This document shows, one piece after another, positions 9,015 through 20,705 of a stretch of DNA of 64,000 nucleotides. How positions within the stretch are numbered: position 1 is the first letter of the stretch; each line of letters begins with the position of its first letter. Origin of the DNA: Azospirillum agricola (GTDB lineage: Bacteria; Pseudomonadota; Alphaproteobacteria; Azospirillales; Azospirillaceae); assembly GCF_017876095.1 (NCBI RefSeq), contig NZ_JAGINM010000004.1, positions 186,001-250,000 of the forward strand, in the 5' to 3' direction. A model generated the notes under the pieces. It did not search any database. It was given only the letters and a program-made list of their open reading frames with translations, and was not told the DNA's origin. The position numbers were made by a program, and so were the translations under genes.

Positions 9015-11507
<2,493 letters not shown>

Positions 11508-11511
<4 letters not shown>

Positions 11512-12176
11512 GCGCCAGCATCGTGCGTCCGCCGATCCGCGCCATCCTGTGGGACATCGACGGCACGCTGATGGACAGCGAGCCCTGGCACCACCGCGCC
11601 ATGATCGAGGTCTGCCGCGGCTACGGCCACGAGGTGAGCGAGGAGGAGTGCGCGGCCTCGGTCGGCGTCGCCTTCCGCGACTATTACGACCGGCTGCACG
11701 CCATCCGGCCGCTGCCGGTCACGGTCGCCCGCTGGGCCGACGAGATCAACGCGCTCTACGTCGCCCGCGTCGCCGGGGTGAAGCCGCGCGAGGGCGCCTT
11801 CGCGCTGGTCGAGGGCTTCGCGGCGCGCGGCCTGGATCAGGCCTGCGTGTCGAACAGCGGGCGGGCGGTGGTCGACGCCAACCTCGCCGCGATGGGCCTG
11901 CCGCATTTCCGCTTCAGCATCAGCCGCGACGACGTCGCCAACGGCAAGCCGCACCCGGAGCCCTATCTGCGGGCGGCCGAGACGCTGGGCCTCGCGCCGG
12001 AATCCTGCGCGGTGATCGAGGACAGCCCGACCGGCGCCCGCAGCGCGCGGGCCGCCGGCATGCTGACCATCGCCTGGCCGCAGACCCCCGCCATCGTCTT
12101 CGACGCGGTGGATTACCGGGTCGAGGATCCGGCGGCGCTCGACTGGGACGCGCTGTGCGGCCCCGGTCTGCGGTAG
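11508..12176 (+). CDS. HAD-superfamily phosphatase, CbbY/beta-phosphoglucomutase-like
   Basis: 222 aa. HAD motif I DIDGTLMDSE, motif II SNS, lysine motif NGKPHPEPYL and motif IV IEDSPTGARSA are all present, with a helical cap after motif I, so a subclass I phosphatase or phosphomutase with a small-molecule sugar phosphate substrate is likely. The GTG start overlaps the proB stop (GTGA). The substrate cannot be told. Confidence 0.88.
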
Positions 12177-12189
12177 CTCAGCCCCCGAT

Positions 12190-12933
12190 TCAGCCCTTCG
12201 TGACGAAGAAATAGACCGTCATCGCCGCGCCGACGAGGATGACGAACCGGCGCAGGACCGGCGGCGGGATGCGGCGGGCGACCGCCGCCCCGGCGTAGCC
12301 GCCGGCCATCGCGGCGACCAGCATGATCAGCGCCTCGGTCCAGTAGACCGCGCCGCCGGCCACGAAGGCGATCACCGCCACCGCGTTCAGGCAGCCCGAC
12401 ACCAGCGTCTTCAGCCCGTTCATCGCGTGCAGGTCGGTCAGCCCGAAGACGCCGAGCGTCGCCAGGATCAGGATTCCGATCCCGCCGCCGAAATAGCCGC
12501 CGTAGATGGCGATGAAGAACTGCGTCACCAGCACCGCGCCGTGACCGACCGTGACGTTGCGGCGGATCCAGGCCGACGCCTTCGGCCCGAAGGCGAACAG
12601 CACCGTGGCGAACAGCAGCAGCCAGGGGACGATGACCTCGAAGGTCCGCTGCGGCGTCCACAGCAGCAACAGCGCCCCCAGCAGCCCGCCGACCAGGCTG
12701 ACCCCCAGGAAGGAGGGCAGATGGATCTCGCGGATCTTGCCCAGCTCGCGCCGGTAGCCGTAGGCGCTGGCCAGCGCGCCGGGCGCCACCGCGACCGTGC
12801 TGGTGGCGTTGGCGTTCAGCGGCGGCACCCCGGCGAGGATCAGGGCTGGAAAGGTCAGGAAGCTGCCGCCACCGGCCACCGCGTTCAGCACGCCGGCGAA
12901 GAAGGCGGAGACGATCAGCAGCAGCGTCAGCAT
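12190..12933 (-). CDS. TSUP family permease (TauE/SafE type)
   Basis: 247-aa integral membrane protein with about eight hydrophobic segments. The two family repeats begin with VLNAVAGGGSFLTFPAL and FFIAIYGGYFGGGIGIL. The family moves sulfur-containing or organic anions; the substrate here is unknown. The ATG at 12933 starts directly at the first membrane helix; a longer reading to 13056 adds an unconvincing polar leader. Lies convergent to the HAD gene and divergent from proA. Confidence 0.9.
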   Translation of the reverse strand: MLTLLLIVSAFFAGVLNAVAGGGSFLTFPALILAGVPPLNANATSTVAVAPGALASAYGYRRELGKIREIHLPSFLGVSLVGGLLGALLLLWTPQRTFEVIVPWLLLFATVLFAFGPKASAWIRRNVTVGHGAVLVTQFFIAIYGGYFGGGIGILILATLGVFGLTDLHAMNGLKTLVSGCLNAVAVIAFVAGGAVYWTEALIMLVAAMAGGYAGAAVARRIPPPVLRRFVILVGAAMTVYFFVTKG

Positions 12934-13096
12934 CGATAACCCTACCCGTCGAGGGAGAAATCCGCGGCGACTATGCCCGCCCCCCGCCGCCCGGCCCACT
13001 GCGTTTTCGTCGGGTCGGCCGTGCTGATCGTCGCAGCCGCTTTCGCGGTCGCGCACTATTCGTTAAGGTCGTCGTCCCTTTCACGGAGAGAGCGCC

Positions 13097-14371
13097 ATGT
13101 CCGCCCTGCTCGACACCACCGACGCCCTGCACGATCAGATGCTGTCCCTCGGCAGCAAGGCCCGCGCCGCCGCGGCCGCGCTGGCGACCGTGCCAGGACC
13201 GGACAAGGATCGGGCGTTGAGAGCGGCGGCCTCGGCCATCCGCGCCCGGGCATCCGAGATCAAGGCCGCCAACGCCGAGGATCTGGCCAACGCGCGCGAC
13301 CTGTCCGGCCCCATGCTGGAGCGCCTGACGCTCGACGACAAGCGCATCGAGGCGATGGCCAAGGGGCTGGAGGACATCGCCGACTTCCCCGACCCCATCG
13401 GCGGCGTGCTGGCCGACTGGACGCGGCCCAACGGCCTGAACATCCAGCGCGTCCGCGTGCCGCTGGGCGTCGTCGGCATCATCTACGAGAGCCGGCCCAA
13501 CGTGACCGCCGACGCCGGCGGCATCTGCCTGAAGTCGGGCAACGCCGCCATCCTGCGCGGCGGCTCGGAAAGCGTGCGCTCGTCGCGCGCCATCGCGTCC
13601 TGCCTGGCGCAGGGGCTGCGCGAGGCCGGGCTGCCGGAGGCGGCGATCCAGCTCGTCCCCACCACCGACCGCGCGGCGGTCGGCCACATGCTGCGGATGC
13701 GCGAGTTCATCGACGTCATCATCCCGCGCGGCGGCAAGTCGCTGATCCAGCGCATCGCCGACGAGAGCCGGGTGCCGGTCATCAAGCATCTCGACGGCAA
13801 CTGCCACGTCTATGTCGACGCCGCCGCCGACCTGGAGAAGGCGCGCAAGGTGGTGCTGAACGCCAAGATGCGCCGCACCTCGATCTGTGGCGCGGCGGAG
13901 ACCCTGCTGGTCGACCGCGCCATCGCGGACCGGGCGCTGCCGCTGCTGGTCAAGGATCTGCTGGACGCCGGCTGCGCCGTGCGCGGCGATGCGGCGGCCC
14001 AGGCGGCGGACCCGCGCGTGACTCCGGTCGAGGCCGCCGACTGGGACACGGAATACCTCGACGCCATCATCGCCTGCGGCGTGGTGGACGGGGTGGACGG
14101 CGCCATCGACCACATCAACCGCCACAGCTCGCACCACACCGAATCGATCCTCACCGAGGATTCGGCGGCGGCCGAGCGCTTCCTGGGCCGGATCGACAGC
14201 GGCATCGTGCTGTGGAACGCCTCGACCCAGTTCGCCGACGGCGGCGAGTTCGGCATGGGGGCGGAGATCGGCATCTCCACCGACAAGTTCCACGCCCGCG
14301 GGCCCGTGGGGGCGGAGCAGCTGACCAGCTACAAGTATGTCGTGCGCGGCGATGGCCAGACCCGGCCCTAA
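13097..14371 (+). CDS. proA: Gamma-glutamyl phosphate reductase
   Basis: Second proline enzyme, NADPH-dependent reduction of glutamyl phosphate to the semialdehyde. 424 aa, aldehyde dehydrogenase fold. Visible: [31 protein letters not shown], the catalytic cysteine in [11 protein letters not shown] (about residue 264), and the C-terminal [21 protein letters not shown]. Preceded by CACGGAGAGAGCGCC as ribosome-binding site. Its last 35 bases overlap the nadD frame. Confidence 0.97.
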   Translation: MSALLDTTDALHDQMLSLGSKARAAAAALATVPGPDKDRALRAAASAIRARASEIKAANAEDLANARDLSGPMLERLTLDDKRIEAMAKGLEDIADFPDPIGGVLADWTRPNGLNIQRVRVPLGVVGIIYESRPNVTADAGGICLKSGNAAILRGGSESVRSSRAIASCLAQGLREAGLPEAAIQLVPTTDRAAVGHMLRMREFIDVIIPRGGKSLIQRIADESRVPVIKHLDGNCHVYVDAAADLEKARKVVLNAKMRRTSICGAAETLLVDRAIADRALPLLVKDLLDAGCAVRGDAAAQAADPRVTPVEAADWDTEYLDAIIACGVVDGVDGAIDHINRHSSHHTESILTEDSAAAERFLGRIDSGIVLWNASTQFADGGEFGMGAEIGISTDKFHARGPVGAEQLTSYKYVVRGDGQTRP

Positions 14372-15062
14372 CCCCTCGTCCCCCTCCTCCACCCGTGATG
14401 AAGCCCTCTCTCCCCGGGGGGGAGAGGGTAAAGTCCCGAAAGGGGGACGGTCAGGCCCCCGCCTCCGTTCCGGCCCGCTCTACGCCGGGCTGACGGTCGG
14501 ACTGCTCGGCGGCTCGTTCAACCCGGCGCACGCCGGGCACCGGCACATCTCGCTCTACGCCCTCAAGGCGCTCGGGCTCGACCGGGTGTGGTGGCTGGTC
14601 AGCCCGCAGAACCCGCTGAAATCCACGTGCGGCATGGCCTCCCTGCCCGAGCGGCTGGCCGAGGCGCGCCGCGTCGCGGCCCATCCGCGCATCGAGGTCA
14701 CGGGGATCGAGACCGATCTCGGCACCCGCTACACCGTCGACACGCTGGCGGCGCTGACCCGGCACTTTCCGAAAACCCGCTTCGTCTGGCTGATGGGGGC
14801 GGACAATTTGCGGCAAATCCCCCGCTGGAGGCACTGGACGCGAATCTTCGAGTCGGTGCCGGTTGCGGTTTTCGCCCGCCCGACCTATTCTTTGAATGCG
14901 TTGGGCGGCCAGGCCGCCCGGCGTTACATCCGTCGGCGGGTGTCCATGCATGGGGCCAAGGGGCTGGCGCGCCACGAGCGGCCGGCCTGGATGTTCTTCC
15001 GGAACCCCCTGCACACGGCCTCGGCGACGGCGATCCGGCAGGCACGCGCCGCCGGACCGTGA
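14337..15062 (+). CDS. nadD: Nicotinate-nucleotide adenylyltransferase NadD with repeat-encoded N-terminus
   Basis: Converts nicotinate mononucleotide to deamido-NAD+. The nucleotidyltransferase core begins at [17 protein letters not shown] with the (T/H)xGH-like motif and later has [11 protein letters not shown] and the ISATxIR-like ASATAIRQ. The core starts only at about residue 51. Between the ATG at 14337 (or 14352) and the core the frame runs through a palindromic repeat, and no ATG, GTG or TTG follows the repeat, so the extension is probably translated. It overlaps proA by 35 bases; the stop overlaps the rsfS start. Confidence 0.92.
   Translation: MSCAAMARPGPNPSSPSSTRDEALSPRGGEGKVPKGGRSGPRLRSGPLYAGLTVGLLGGSFNPAHAGHRHISLYALKALGLDRVWWLVSPQNPLKSTCGMASLPERLAEARRVAAHPRIEVTGIETDLGTRYTVDTLAALTRHFPKTRFVWLMGADNLRQIPRWRHWTRIFESVPVAVFARPTYSLNALGGQAARRYIRRRVSMHGAKGLARHERPAWMFFRNPLHTASATAIRQARAAGP
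14371..14452. repeat. GC-rich palindromic repeat in nadD 5' coding region
   Basis: CCCTCTCTCCCC / GGGGAGAGGG-type inverted repeat centred near 14416, with flanking CGTCCCCCTCC (14388-14398) and GGGGGACG (14442-14449) forming an outer arm. Same family as the repeats at 2834 and 17655. Confidence 0.65.
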
Positions 15063-15514
15063 CACCGTTGCAAGAGGTTGGAACCATCACCACGCACACC
15101 GAAACGGCCGCGACCGCTCCGCGGCCCGCCGCCGTTCTCCAGATCCTCGAACCGCAGGACCTGAAGGCGCTCATCGAGACGTCCCTGGACGACGACCAGG
15201 CGGACAACGTCACCGTCATCGACCTTGCCGGCAAGACCACCTTCGCGGACTACATGATCGTCGCGTCCGGCCGCAACACGCGGCACATCGGCGCCATGGC
15301 CATGAAGCTGTCGGAGAAGCTCAAGCAGGCCGGCCTCGGCCGGGTCGAGATGGAGGGGCTCGAACAGGCCGACTGGGTCCTGGTCGACGCCGGCGACGTC
15401 ATCGTCCACCTGTTCAAGCCCGAGGTCCGGACCTTCTACAACATCGAGAAGATGTGGGGTCTGGAGCTGCCGGCGGATCAGGCGGCGTCCGACGCGGCCC
15501 GGCTGACGGCCTGA
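15059..15514 (+). CDS. rsfS: Ribosomal silencing factor RsfS
   Basis: Binds L14 and blocks subunit joining under starvation. The RsfS fold runs from [17 protein letters not shown] through [18 protein letters not shown] to the C-terminal [25 protein letters not shown] signature. I give the GTG at 15059, which overlaps the nadD stop (GTGA); a TTG at 15068 is also possible. No ATG exists before the fold, so the start is uncertain and the ~32-residue leader may be shorter. 151 aa from GTG. Confidence 0.92.
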   Translation: MTPLQEVGTITTHTETAATAPRPAAVLQILEPQDLKALIETSLDDDQADNVTVIDLAGKTTFADYMIVASGRNTRHIGAMAMKLSEKLKQAGLGRVEMEGLEQADWVLVDAGDVIVHLFKPEVRTFYNIEKMWGLELPADQAASDAARLTA

Positions 15515-15542
15515 CGCGAAACCGGGCGGAGGGCCGCGTTCC

Positions 15543-16001
15543 ATGCGTGTGTGGCTCGCCGCCGTCGGGCGGTCGCGGGGTGGACCGACGCGCGACCTGT
15601 TCGACGAGTATGTCGGGCGGCTGACATGGCCGTTCACCCTGAAGGAGGTCGAGGTGAAGAAGCGCCTCTCCTCCGACGAATTGAAGCGGCAGGAGGCCGA
15701 GCTTCTGCTCGCCGCCATCCCCGCCGGGGCCATCGTCGTGGCGCTCGACGAGCGCGGCAAGGCCCTGCCCAGCGAAGCCTTCGCCGCCAAGGTCGGCGAC
15801 TGGCGCGACCGTGGCGCCGGCGACATCGCCTTCCTGATCGGCGGGGCCGACGGGCATGGCGACGCGGTGCGGGCGCGCGCCGATTTCCTGATGGCCTTCG
15901 GCCCGATGACCTGGCCGCACATGCTGGTGCGCGGAATGCTGGCCGAACAGCTCTATCGGGCGCAGCAAATCCTGGCCGGACACCCATATCACAGAGCCTG
16001 A
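15543..16001 (+). CDS. rlmH: 23S rRNA (pseudouridine1915-N3)-methyltransferase RlmH
   Basis: SPOUT methyltransferase acting on helix 69 of 23S rRNA, 152 aa. It has the [15 protein letters not shown] segment, the knot motif [10 protein letters not shown] that binds S-adenosylmethionine, and the C-terminal [17 protein letters not shown]...PYHR signature. Conserved neighbour of rsfS, 28 bases downstream. Confidence 0.97.
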   Translation: MRVWLAAVGRSRGGPTRDLFDEYVGRLTWPFTLKEVEVKKRLSSDELKRQEAELLLAAIPAGAIVVALDERGKALPSEAFAAKVGDWRDRGAGDIAFLIGGADGHGDAVRARADFLMAFGPMTWPHMLVRGMLAEQLYRAQQILAGHPYHRA

Positions 16002-16067
16002 CCCCGAAAACGGCGCCGCCAACGACGCGCCGGACCCGAACCACCGTCCGTGAGAGGTAGACCCGCG

Positions 16068-17642
16068 ATGACCGAGACCAGCCGCCCCTCGACCCCGCCC
16101 AAGCCCGTCGTCCTCTGCATCCTGGACGGCTGGGGCTACCGCGAGGAACGGGACGACAACGCCATCGCGCAGGGCCAGACCCCCAACTGGGACCGGCTGT
16201 GGACCGGCGAGCCGACCGCCTTCCTCGACGCCAGCGAGGAGGAGGTCGGGCTGCCCAAGGGCCAGATGGGCAACTCCGAGGTCGGCCACATGAACATCGG
16301 CGCCGGCCGCGTCGTCATGCAGGATCTGGTGATGATCGACCACGCCATCCTGAACGGCGACCTGGAGCGCAACCAGGCGCTCTACGATCTGGTCAAGACC
16401 TTGCAGAAGACCGGCGGGCGCTGCCACCTGATGGGGCTGCTGTCGCCGGGCGGCGTGCACTCGCACCAGGAGCACATGGCGGCGCTGGCCGCCATCCTGG
16501 CGCGCGAGGGCGTGCCGGTCGCCATCCACGCCTTCACCGACGGCCGCGACGTGCCGCCGCAGAGCGCCAAGGAGCAGGTCGCCGAATTCCTCGCCGACGT
16601 GTTCGAGCTGCCCGGCGTCGAGGTGGCGACGGTGATCGGCCGCTACTACGCGATGGACCGCGACAAGCGCTGGGACCGCGTCGGCAAGGCCTACGCCGCG
16701 ATGACCCACGGGCAGGGCGAGCGCGCCGACGACGCCATCCAGGCGATCGAACAGAGCTACGCCGCCGAGATGTACGACGAGTTCATCCTGCCGACGGTGG
16801 TCGGCGGCTATGACGGCATGAAGGACGGCGACGCCATCCTGATGGCGAACTTCCGCGCCGACCGCGCGCGCGAGATCCTCGCCGCCTACGTCGAGCCGGG
16901 CTTCGACGGCTTCGAGCGCGGCGCGCTGCCGACGCTGTCGGCCGTGACCGGCATGGTCGAGTATTCGTCGTCGCTCGCCAAGCTGATGACCACCATCTTC
17001 CCGCCGAAATCCCTGACCAAGGTTCTGGGCGAGGTGGTCAGCGAGGCCGGCATGACCCAGCTGCGCATCGCCGAGACCGAGAAGTACCCGCACGTCACCT
17101 TCTTCTTCAACGGCGGCGAGGAGCGGGTCTATCCCGGCGAGGACCGCATCCTGGTGCAGTCGCCGAAGGTCGCGACCTACGACCTCCAGCCGGAGATGTC
17201 GGCGGCCGAGGTGACGGACAAGCTGGTCGCGGCGGTCGATTCGGGCAAGTACGACCTGATCGTGGTCAACTACGCCAACCCCGACATGGTCGGCCATTCC
17301 GGCATACTGGCGGCGGCGATCAAGGCGGTGGAGGCGGTCGACGCCAGCCTCGGCCGGCTGGAGGCGGCGGTGCGCCGCGCCGGCGGCACCATGCTGGTGA
17401 CGGCCGACCACGGCAACTGCGAGCTGATGAAGGACCCGGAGAACGGCGGCCCGCACACCGCCCACACGCTGGACAAGGTGCCGCTGGTGCTGGTCAACGG
17501 CCCGGCCGGCGCCCGCATCGGCAGCGGCCGTCTGGCCGACATCGCCCCGACCCTGCTCGACCTGCTGGGCCTGCCCCAGCCGGCGGAGATGACCGGCCGC
17601 AACCTGCTGACCCGCGACGCCGCCCGCGCGGCGGCGGAGTAG
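16068..17642 (+). CDS. gpmI: 2,3-bisphosphoglycerate-independent phosphoglycerate mutase
   Basis: Interconverts 3- and 2-phosphoglycerate with two Mn2+. 524 aa, alkaline-phosphatase fold. The metal-binding start ILDGWGYRE (D20) and the phosphorylated serine in KGQMGNSEVGHMN (S70) are seen, as are HAFTDGRDVPP, NFRADRAREI and the C-terminal TADHGNCE ... HTAHT. I chose the ATG at 16068 (MTETSRP), preceded by GAGAGG; an in-frame ATG at 16050 has no good ribosome-binding site. The stop lies three bases before envC. Confidence 0.97.
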   Translation: MTETSRPSTPPKPVVLCILDGWGYREERDDNAIAQGQTPNWDRLWTGEPTAFLDASEEEVGLPKGQMGNSEVGHMNIGAGRVVMQDLVMIDHAILNGDLERNQALYDLVKTLQKTGGRCHLMGLLSPGGVHSHQEHMAALAAILAREGVPVAIHAFTDGRDVPPQSAKEQVAEFLADVFELPGVEVATVIGRYYAMDRDKRWDRVGKAYAAMTHGQGERADDAIQAIEQSYAAEMYDEFILPTVVGGYDGMKDGDAILMANFRADRAREILAAYVEPGFDGFERGALPTLSAVTGMVEYSSSLAKLMTTIFPPKSLTKVLGEVVSEAGMTQLRIAETEKYPHVTFFFNGGEERVYPGEDRILVQSPKVATYDLQPEMSAAEVTDKLVAAVDSGKYDLIVVNYANPDMVGHSGILAAAIKAVEAVDASLGRLEAAVRRAGGTMLVTADHGNCELMKDPENGGPHTAHTLDKVPLVLVNGPAGARIGSGRLADIAPTLLDLLGLPQPAEMTGRNLLTRDAARAAAE

Positions 17643-17645
17643 GGG

Positions 17646-19265
17646 ATGGCCTTGCCCCCTCACCACCCGCCCGTGTCTCCCTCTCCCCCCCGGGGAGAGG
17701 GCCGGGGTGAGGGGGCTCCGTCTGCCGGACGCGTGTCGCCGCATTTCCCCCTCACCCCACCCCTCTCCCCGCCTTTCGGCGCAGCTTCGCTTCGCCTGTC
17801 GGCGGCGCAAGCTGCGCTTGCGCCGGGGGGGAGAGGGGGCTGGACCGGGGGGGCGTGGATTCTTGCCGGAGCGCTCCTCCTCGCCCACCCCGCCCACGCC
17901 CAGACCGAATCGCCGAACCAGGCCCTCAAGCGCGTCGAGCAGGAACTTCAGGCCGACAAGCAGCGCCAGCAGCAGCTCGAACGCAAATCGCAGGCCCAGC
18001 AGAAGGAGCTGGACGAGCTGCGCGCCCAGCTGATCGGCCTCGCCGACCAGTCGCGCGCCCAGGAGCGCGACCTCGACGCGCTCGAGGAGTCGCTCACCGC
18101 CCTGGAGGCCGAGGAGCACGACCGCGCCGGCCGGCTCGACACCGAGCGCCAGCAGATCGCCTCGCTGCTCGGCGCCCTGCAACGGCTGGCCCGCGTGCCG
18201 CCGGAGGCGGTGCTCGCCCGCCCGGACGGGCCGGTGGACACGCTGCGCTCCGCCCTGCTGCTGCGCGACACCGTGCCGGCCCTGCGCGCCCGCGCCGACG
18301 CGCTGGCCGCCGCGCTGACCGCCCTGTCCGACACCCGCGAAAAGCTGGTCGCCCAGCGCGCCAAGGCGCTGTCCACCCGCGTGGCGCTGGCGGCGAAGCA
18401 GGGCGAGATGGCCCGGCTCGTCGCCCGCCGCGAGGAGCTGTCGCGCCAGACCGAGGAGGAACGCGTCCAGGTCGCCCAGCGCATGGGCGCGCTCGCCGGT
18501 CAGGCCACCGACTTGCGTCAACTGATGGAGCGGCTGGAGGCCGAGCGCCGCGCCGCCGCCGAGGCCGCCGCCAAGCGCGAGGCGGAACGCCGCGAGGCCG
18601 AGCGCCGGGAAGCCGAACGCCGCCTCGCCGAACAGCGCGAGGCCGAGCGCAAGCTCGCCGCCCGCAAGGAGGCGGAGCGCAAGGAAGCCGAGCGCAAGCT
18701 GGCCGAGATCCGCGCCGCCGAGCAGAAGGCCGCCGCCCTCCAGGCGGCGGAGGACCAGCGCGCCAGGGAGGCGGCGGCGAAGGAGGCCGCCCGCGAGGCC
18801 GCCGAGAAGGCGCTGGCCGCCCGCCGCTCGGCACCCGCTCCGGATGCCGCCGGCCGCGCCGACGGCCTGCCCGCCGTCGCCGGCCTGACGCTGCCGGCCG
18901 GCGGGCGGCTGACCACGCGCTACGGCGAGACCGACCGTTTCGGCGCCACCAGCCGCGGCCTGACGGTGCAGACCCGCGCCGGAGCGACCGTCGTCGCGCC
19001 ACAAAGCGGATCGATCATGTTCGCCGGCCCGTTCAAAGGCTATGGCCTTATCTTGATCGTGGAACACGGCAATGGATATCATAGTTTGATTGCGGGTTTG
19101 GGCCGGATCGACACGGCCGTCGGCAAGCGGGTGGCGTCCGGGGAACCGGTCGCCGTCATGCCGGCGGACGGCAGTCCGGATCTCTATTTCGAGCTGCGAC
19201 GAAACGGTCAGCCGATCAATCCGCAGCGCGGGTTCGGCGCCCCGGAGGGGAAAGGACAAGGGTAG
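17646..19265 (+). CDS. envC: EnvC-like murein hydrolase activator with repeat-encoded N-terminus
   Basis: Periplasmic coiled-coil protein of the cell-division apparatus that activates amidases. After a secretion signal (WILAGALLLAHPAHAQ, about residues 70-85) comes a long coiled coil to about residue 385, with Lys/Glu/Arg/Ala-rich repeats (KREAERREAERREAE), then a C-terminal LytM/M23 domain. The domain keeps GGRLTTRYG and VEHGNGYHSLIAGLG but lacks the full zinc-ligand set, as in EnvC activators. The ~65 residues before the signal come from two palindromic repeats, and no start codon lies between them and the signal. Confidence 0.88.
   Translation: MALPPHHPPVSPSPPRGEGRGEGAPSAGRVSPHFPLTPPLSPPFGAASLRLSAAQAALAPGGRGGWTGGAWILAGALLLAHPAHAQTESPNQALKRVEQELQADKQRQQQLERKSQAQQKELDELRAQLIGLADQSRAQERDLDALEESLTALEAEEHDRAGRLDTERQQIASLLGALQRLARVPPEAVLARPDGPVDTLRSALLLRDTVPALRARADALAAALTALSDTREKLVAQRAKALSTRVALAAKQGEMARLVARREELSRQTEEERVQVAQRMGALAGQATDLRQLMERLEAERRAAAEAAAKREAERREAERREAERRLAEQREAERKLAARKEAERKEAERKLAEIRAAEQKAAALQAAEDQRAREAAAKEAAREAAEKALAARRSAPAPDAAGRADGLPAVAGLTLPAGGRLTTRYGETDRFGATSRGLTVQTRAGATVVAPQSGSIMFAGPFKGYGLILIVEHGNGYHSLIAGLGRIDTAVGKRVASGEPVAVMPADGSPDLYFELRRNGQPINPQRGFGAPEGKGQG
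17655..17839. repeat. Two adjacent GC-rich palindromic repeats in envC 5' coding region
   Basis: First copy: outer arms CCCCCTCACC (17655-17664) and GGTGAGGGGG (17706-17715), inner arms CCCTCTCC (17679-17686) and GGAGAGGG (17694-17701). Second copy (17746-17839): CCCTCTCCCC (17761-17770) against GGGGAGAGGGGG, with an inner GCGCAGCTT / AAGCTGCGC pair (17780-17788 and 17809-17817). Both are perfectly paired at these arms. Confidence 0.8.
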
Positions 19266-20684
19266 ATGAGAATGATCAAGCGTGCCGCCACGGCGGCAGC
19301 CCTGGTGTTTCTGGGTGCCGGCGTCGCCACCGTCACCGCGCAGTCCAGCAACTCGTCGGAGACCTACCGGCAGCTGAACCTGTTCGGCGACGTCTTCGAG
19401 CGCGTCCGCGCCGAGTATGTCGAGCAGGTCACCGACGAGCAGCTGATCGAATCGGCGATCAACGGCATGCTGACCTCGCTGGACCCGCATTCCAGCTACC
19501 TGAACAAGAAGAGCTTCCAGGACATGCAGGTGCAGACCCGCGGCGAGTTCGGCGGGCTCGGCATCGAGGTCACGATGGAGAACGGCCTCGTCAAGGTCGT
19601 CTCGCCGATCGACGACACGCCGGCCTTCCGCGCCGGGCTGCAACCGGGCGACTTCATCGTCCAGCTCAACGGCGAGGCGGTCATGGGCCTCAGCCTGAAC
19701 GACGCCGTCGAGAAGATGCGCGGGCCCGTCGGCAGCGAGCTGAAGGTGACGATCCGCCGCGGCGACGCCGGCGAGCCGTTCGAGGTCTCGCTGACCCGCG
19801 CCGTCATCAAGGTGCAGTCGGTCCGCTACCGCACCGAGGGCGACATCGGCTACATCCGCATCACCAGCTTCAACGAGCAGACCCAGAGCGGGCTGGAGAA
19901 GGCGATCGCCTCGCTCCAGCAGCAGGTCGGCGACAAGCTGAAGGGCTACGTGCTCGACCTGCGCAACAACCCGGGCGGCCTGCTCGACCAGGCGGTGTCG
20001 GTGTCCGACACCTTCCTCGACAAGGGCGAGATCGTCTCGACGCGCGGCCGCAAGTCGGAGGAGGGCACCCGCTTCAACGCCAAGCCGGGCGACCTCGCCA
20101 AGGGGCTGCCGGTGGTGATCCTGATCAACGGCGGTTCGGCCTCGGCGTCGGAGATCGTCGCGGGCGCGCTCCAGGACCACAAGCGCGCCATCGTCATGGG
20201 CACCCAGTCCTTCGGCAAGGGGTCGGTGCAGACCATCATCCCGCTGCCCGGCCACGGCGCCATGCGGCTGACCACGGCGCGCTACTACACGCCGTCGGGC
20301 CGCTCGATCCAGCAGCTCGGCATCACCCCGGACATCGAGGTGCACGTCGCCAAGCTGGAGGATCTGGAGGCCAACGCCGCCGCCCGCCGCCGCGAATCCG
20401 ACCTGAAGGGGGCCCTGCGCAACACCGACCCGGCCAACCAGAACCGCGCGCCCAGCCCGGCGACCACCAAGCCGCCGGCCGGCGCCCCCGGCGCCAGCAA
20501 CACGACGCCCCCGGCGGCGCCGGGTGCCACGCCCGCCGCCCCGCCGGCGGCGGCGCCGGCCGATCCCGACGCCCCGGTTCCGGCGGCGGCGAACGGCCAG
20601 CCGCCCTTCGACTTCCAGCTCGCCCGCGCGCTGGATCTGCTGCGCGGCGTCGCGTTGTTCCAGTCGCGCGCCGCGGCGCGCTGA
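19266..20684 (+). CDS. ctpA: C-terminal processing peptidase CtpA (S41)
   Basis: Periplasmic serine protease, 472 aa. Signal or anchor helix TAAALVFLGAGVATVTAQ at the N-terminus; a PDZ domain (about residues 95-180, GLGIEVTMENGLVKV ... LQPGDFIVQLNGE); the S41 catalytic core with nucleophile serine in NGGSASASEIVAGAL and lysine in GTQSFGKGSVQT. The C-terminal ~100 residues are Pro/Ala-rich and likely flexible. It starts directly after the envC stop, the usual envC-ctpA pairing. Confidence 0.95.
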   Translation: MRMIKRAATAAALVFLGAGVATVTAQSSNSSETYRQLNLFGDVFERVRAEYVEQVTDEQLIESAINGMLTSLDPHSSYLNKKSFQDMQVQTRGEFGGLGIEVTMENGLVKVVSPIDDTPAFRAGLQPGDFIVQLNGEAVMGLSLNDAVEKMRGPVGSELKVTIRRGDAGEPFEVSLTRAVIKVQSVRYRTEGDIGYIRITSFNEQTQSGLEKAIASLQQQVGDKLKGYVLDLRNNPGGLLDQAVSVSDTFLDKGEIVSTRGRKSEEGTRFNAKPGDLAKGLPVVILINGGSASASEIVAGALQDHKRAIVMGTQSFGKGSVQTIIPLPGHGAMRLTTARYYTPSGRSIQQLGITPDIEVHVAKLEDLEANAAARRRESDLKGALRNTDPANQNRAPSPATTKPPAGAPGASNTTPPAAPGATPAAPPAAAPADPDAPVPAAANGQPPFDFQLARALDLLRGVALFQSRAAAR

Positions 20685-20705
20685 CCGGATCGGGAGTATC
20701 CTGCC

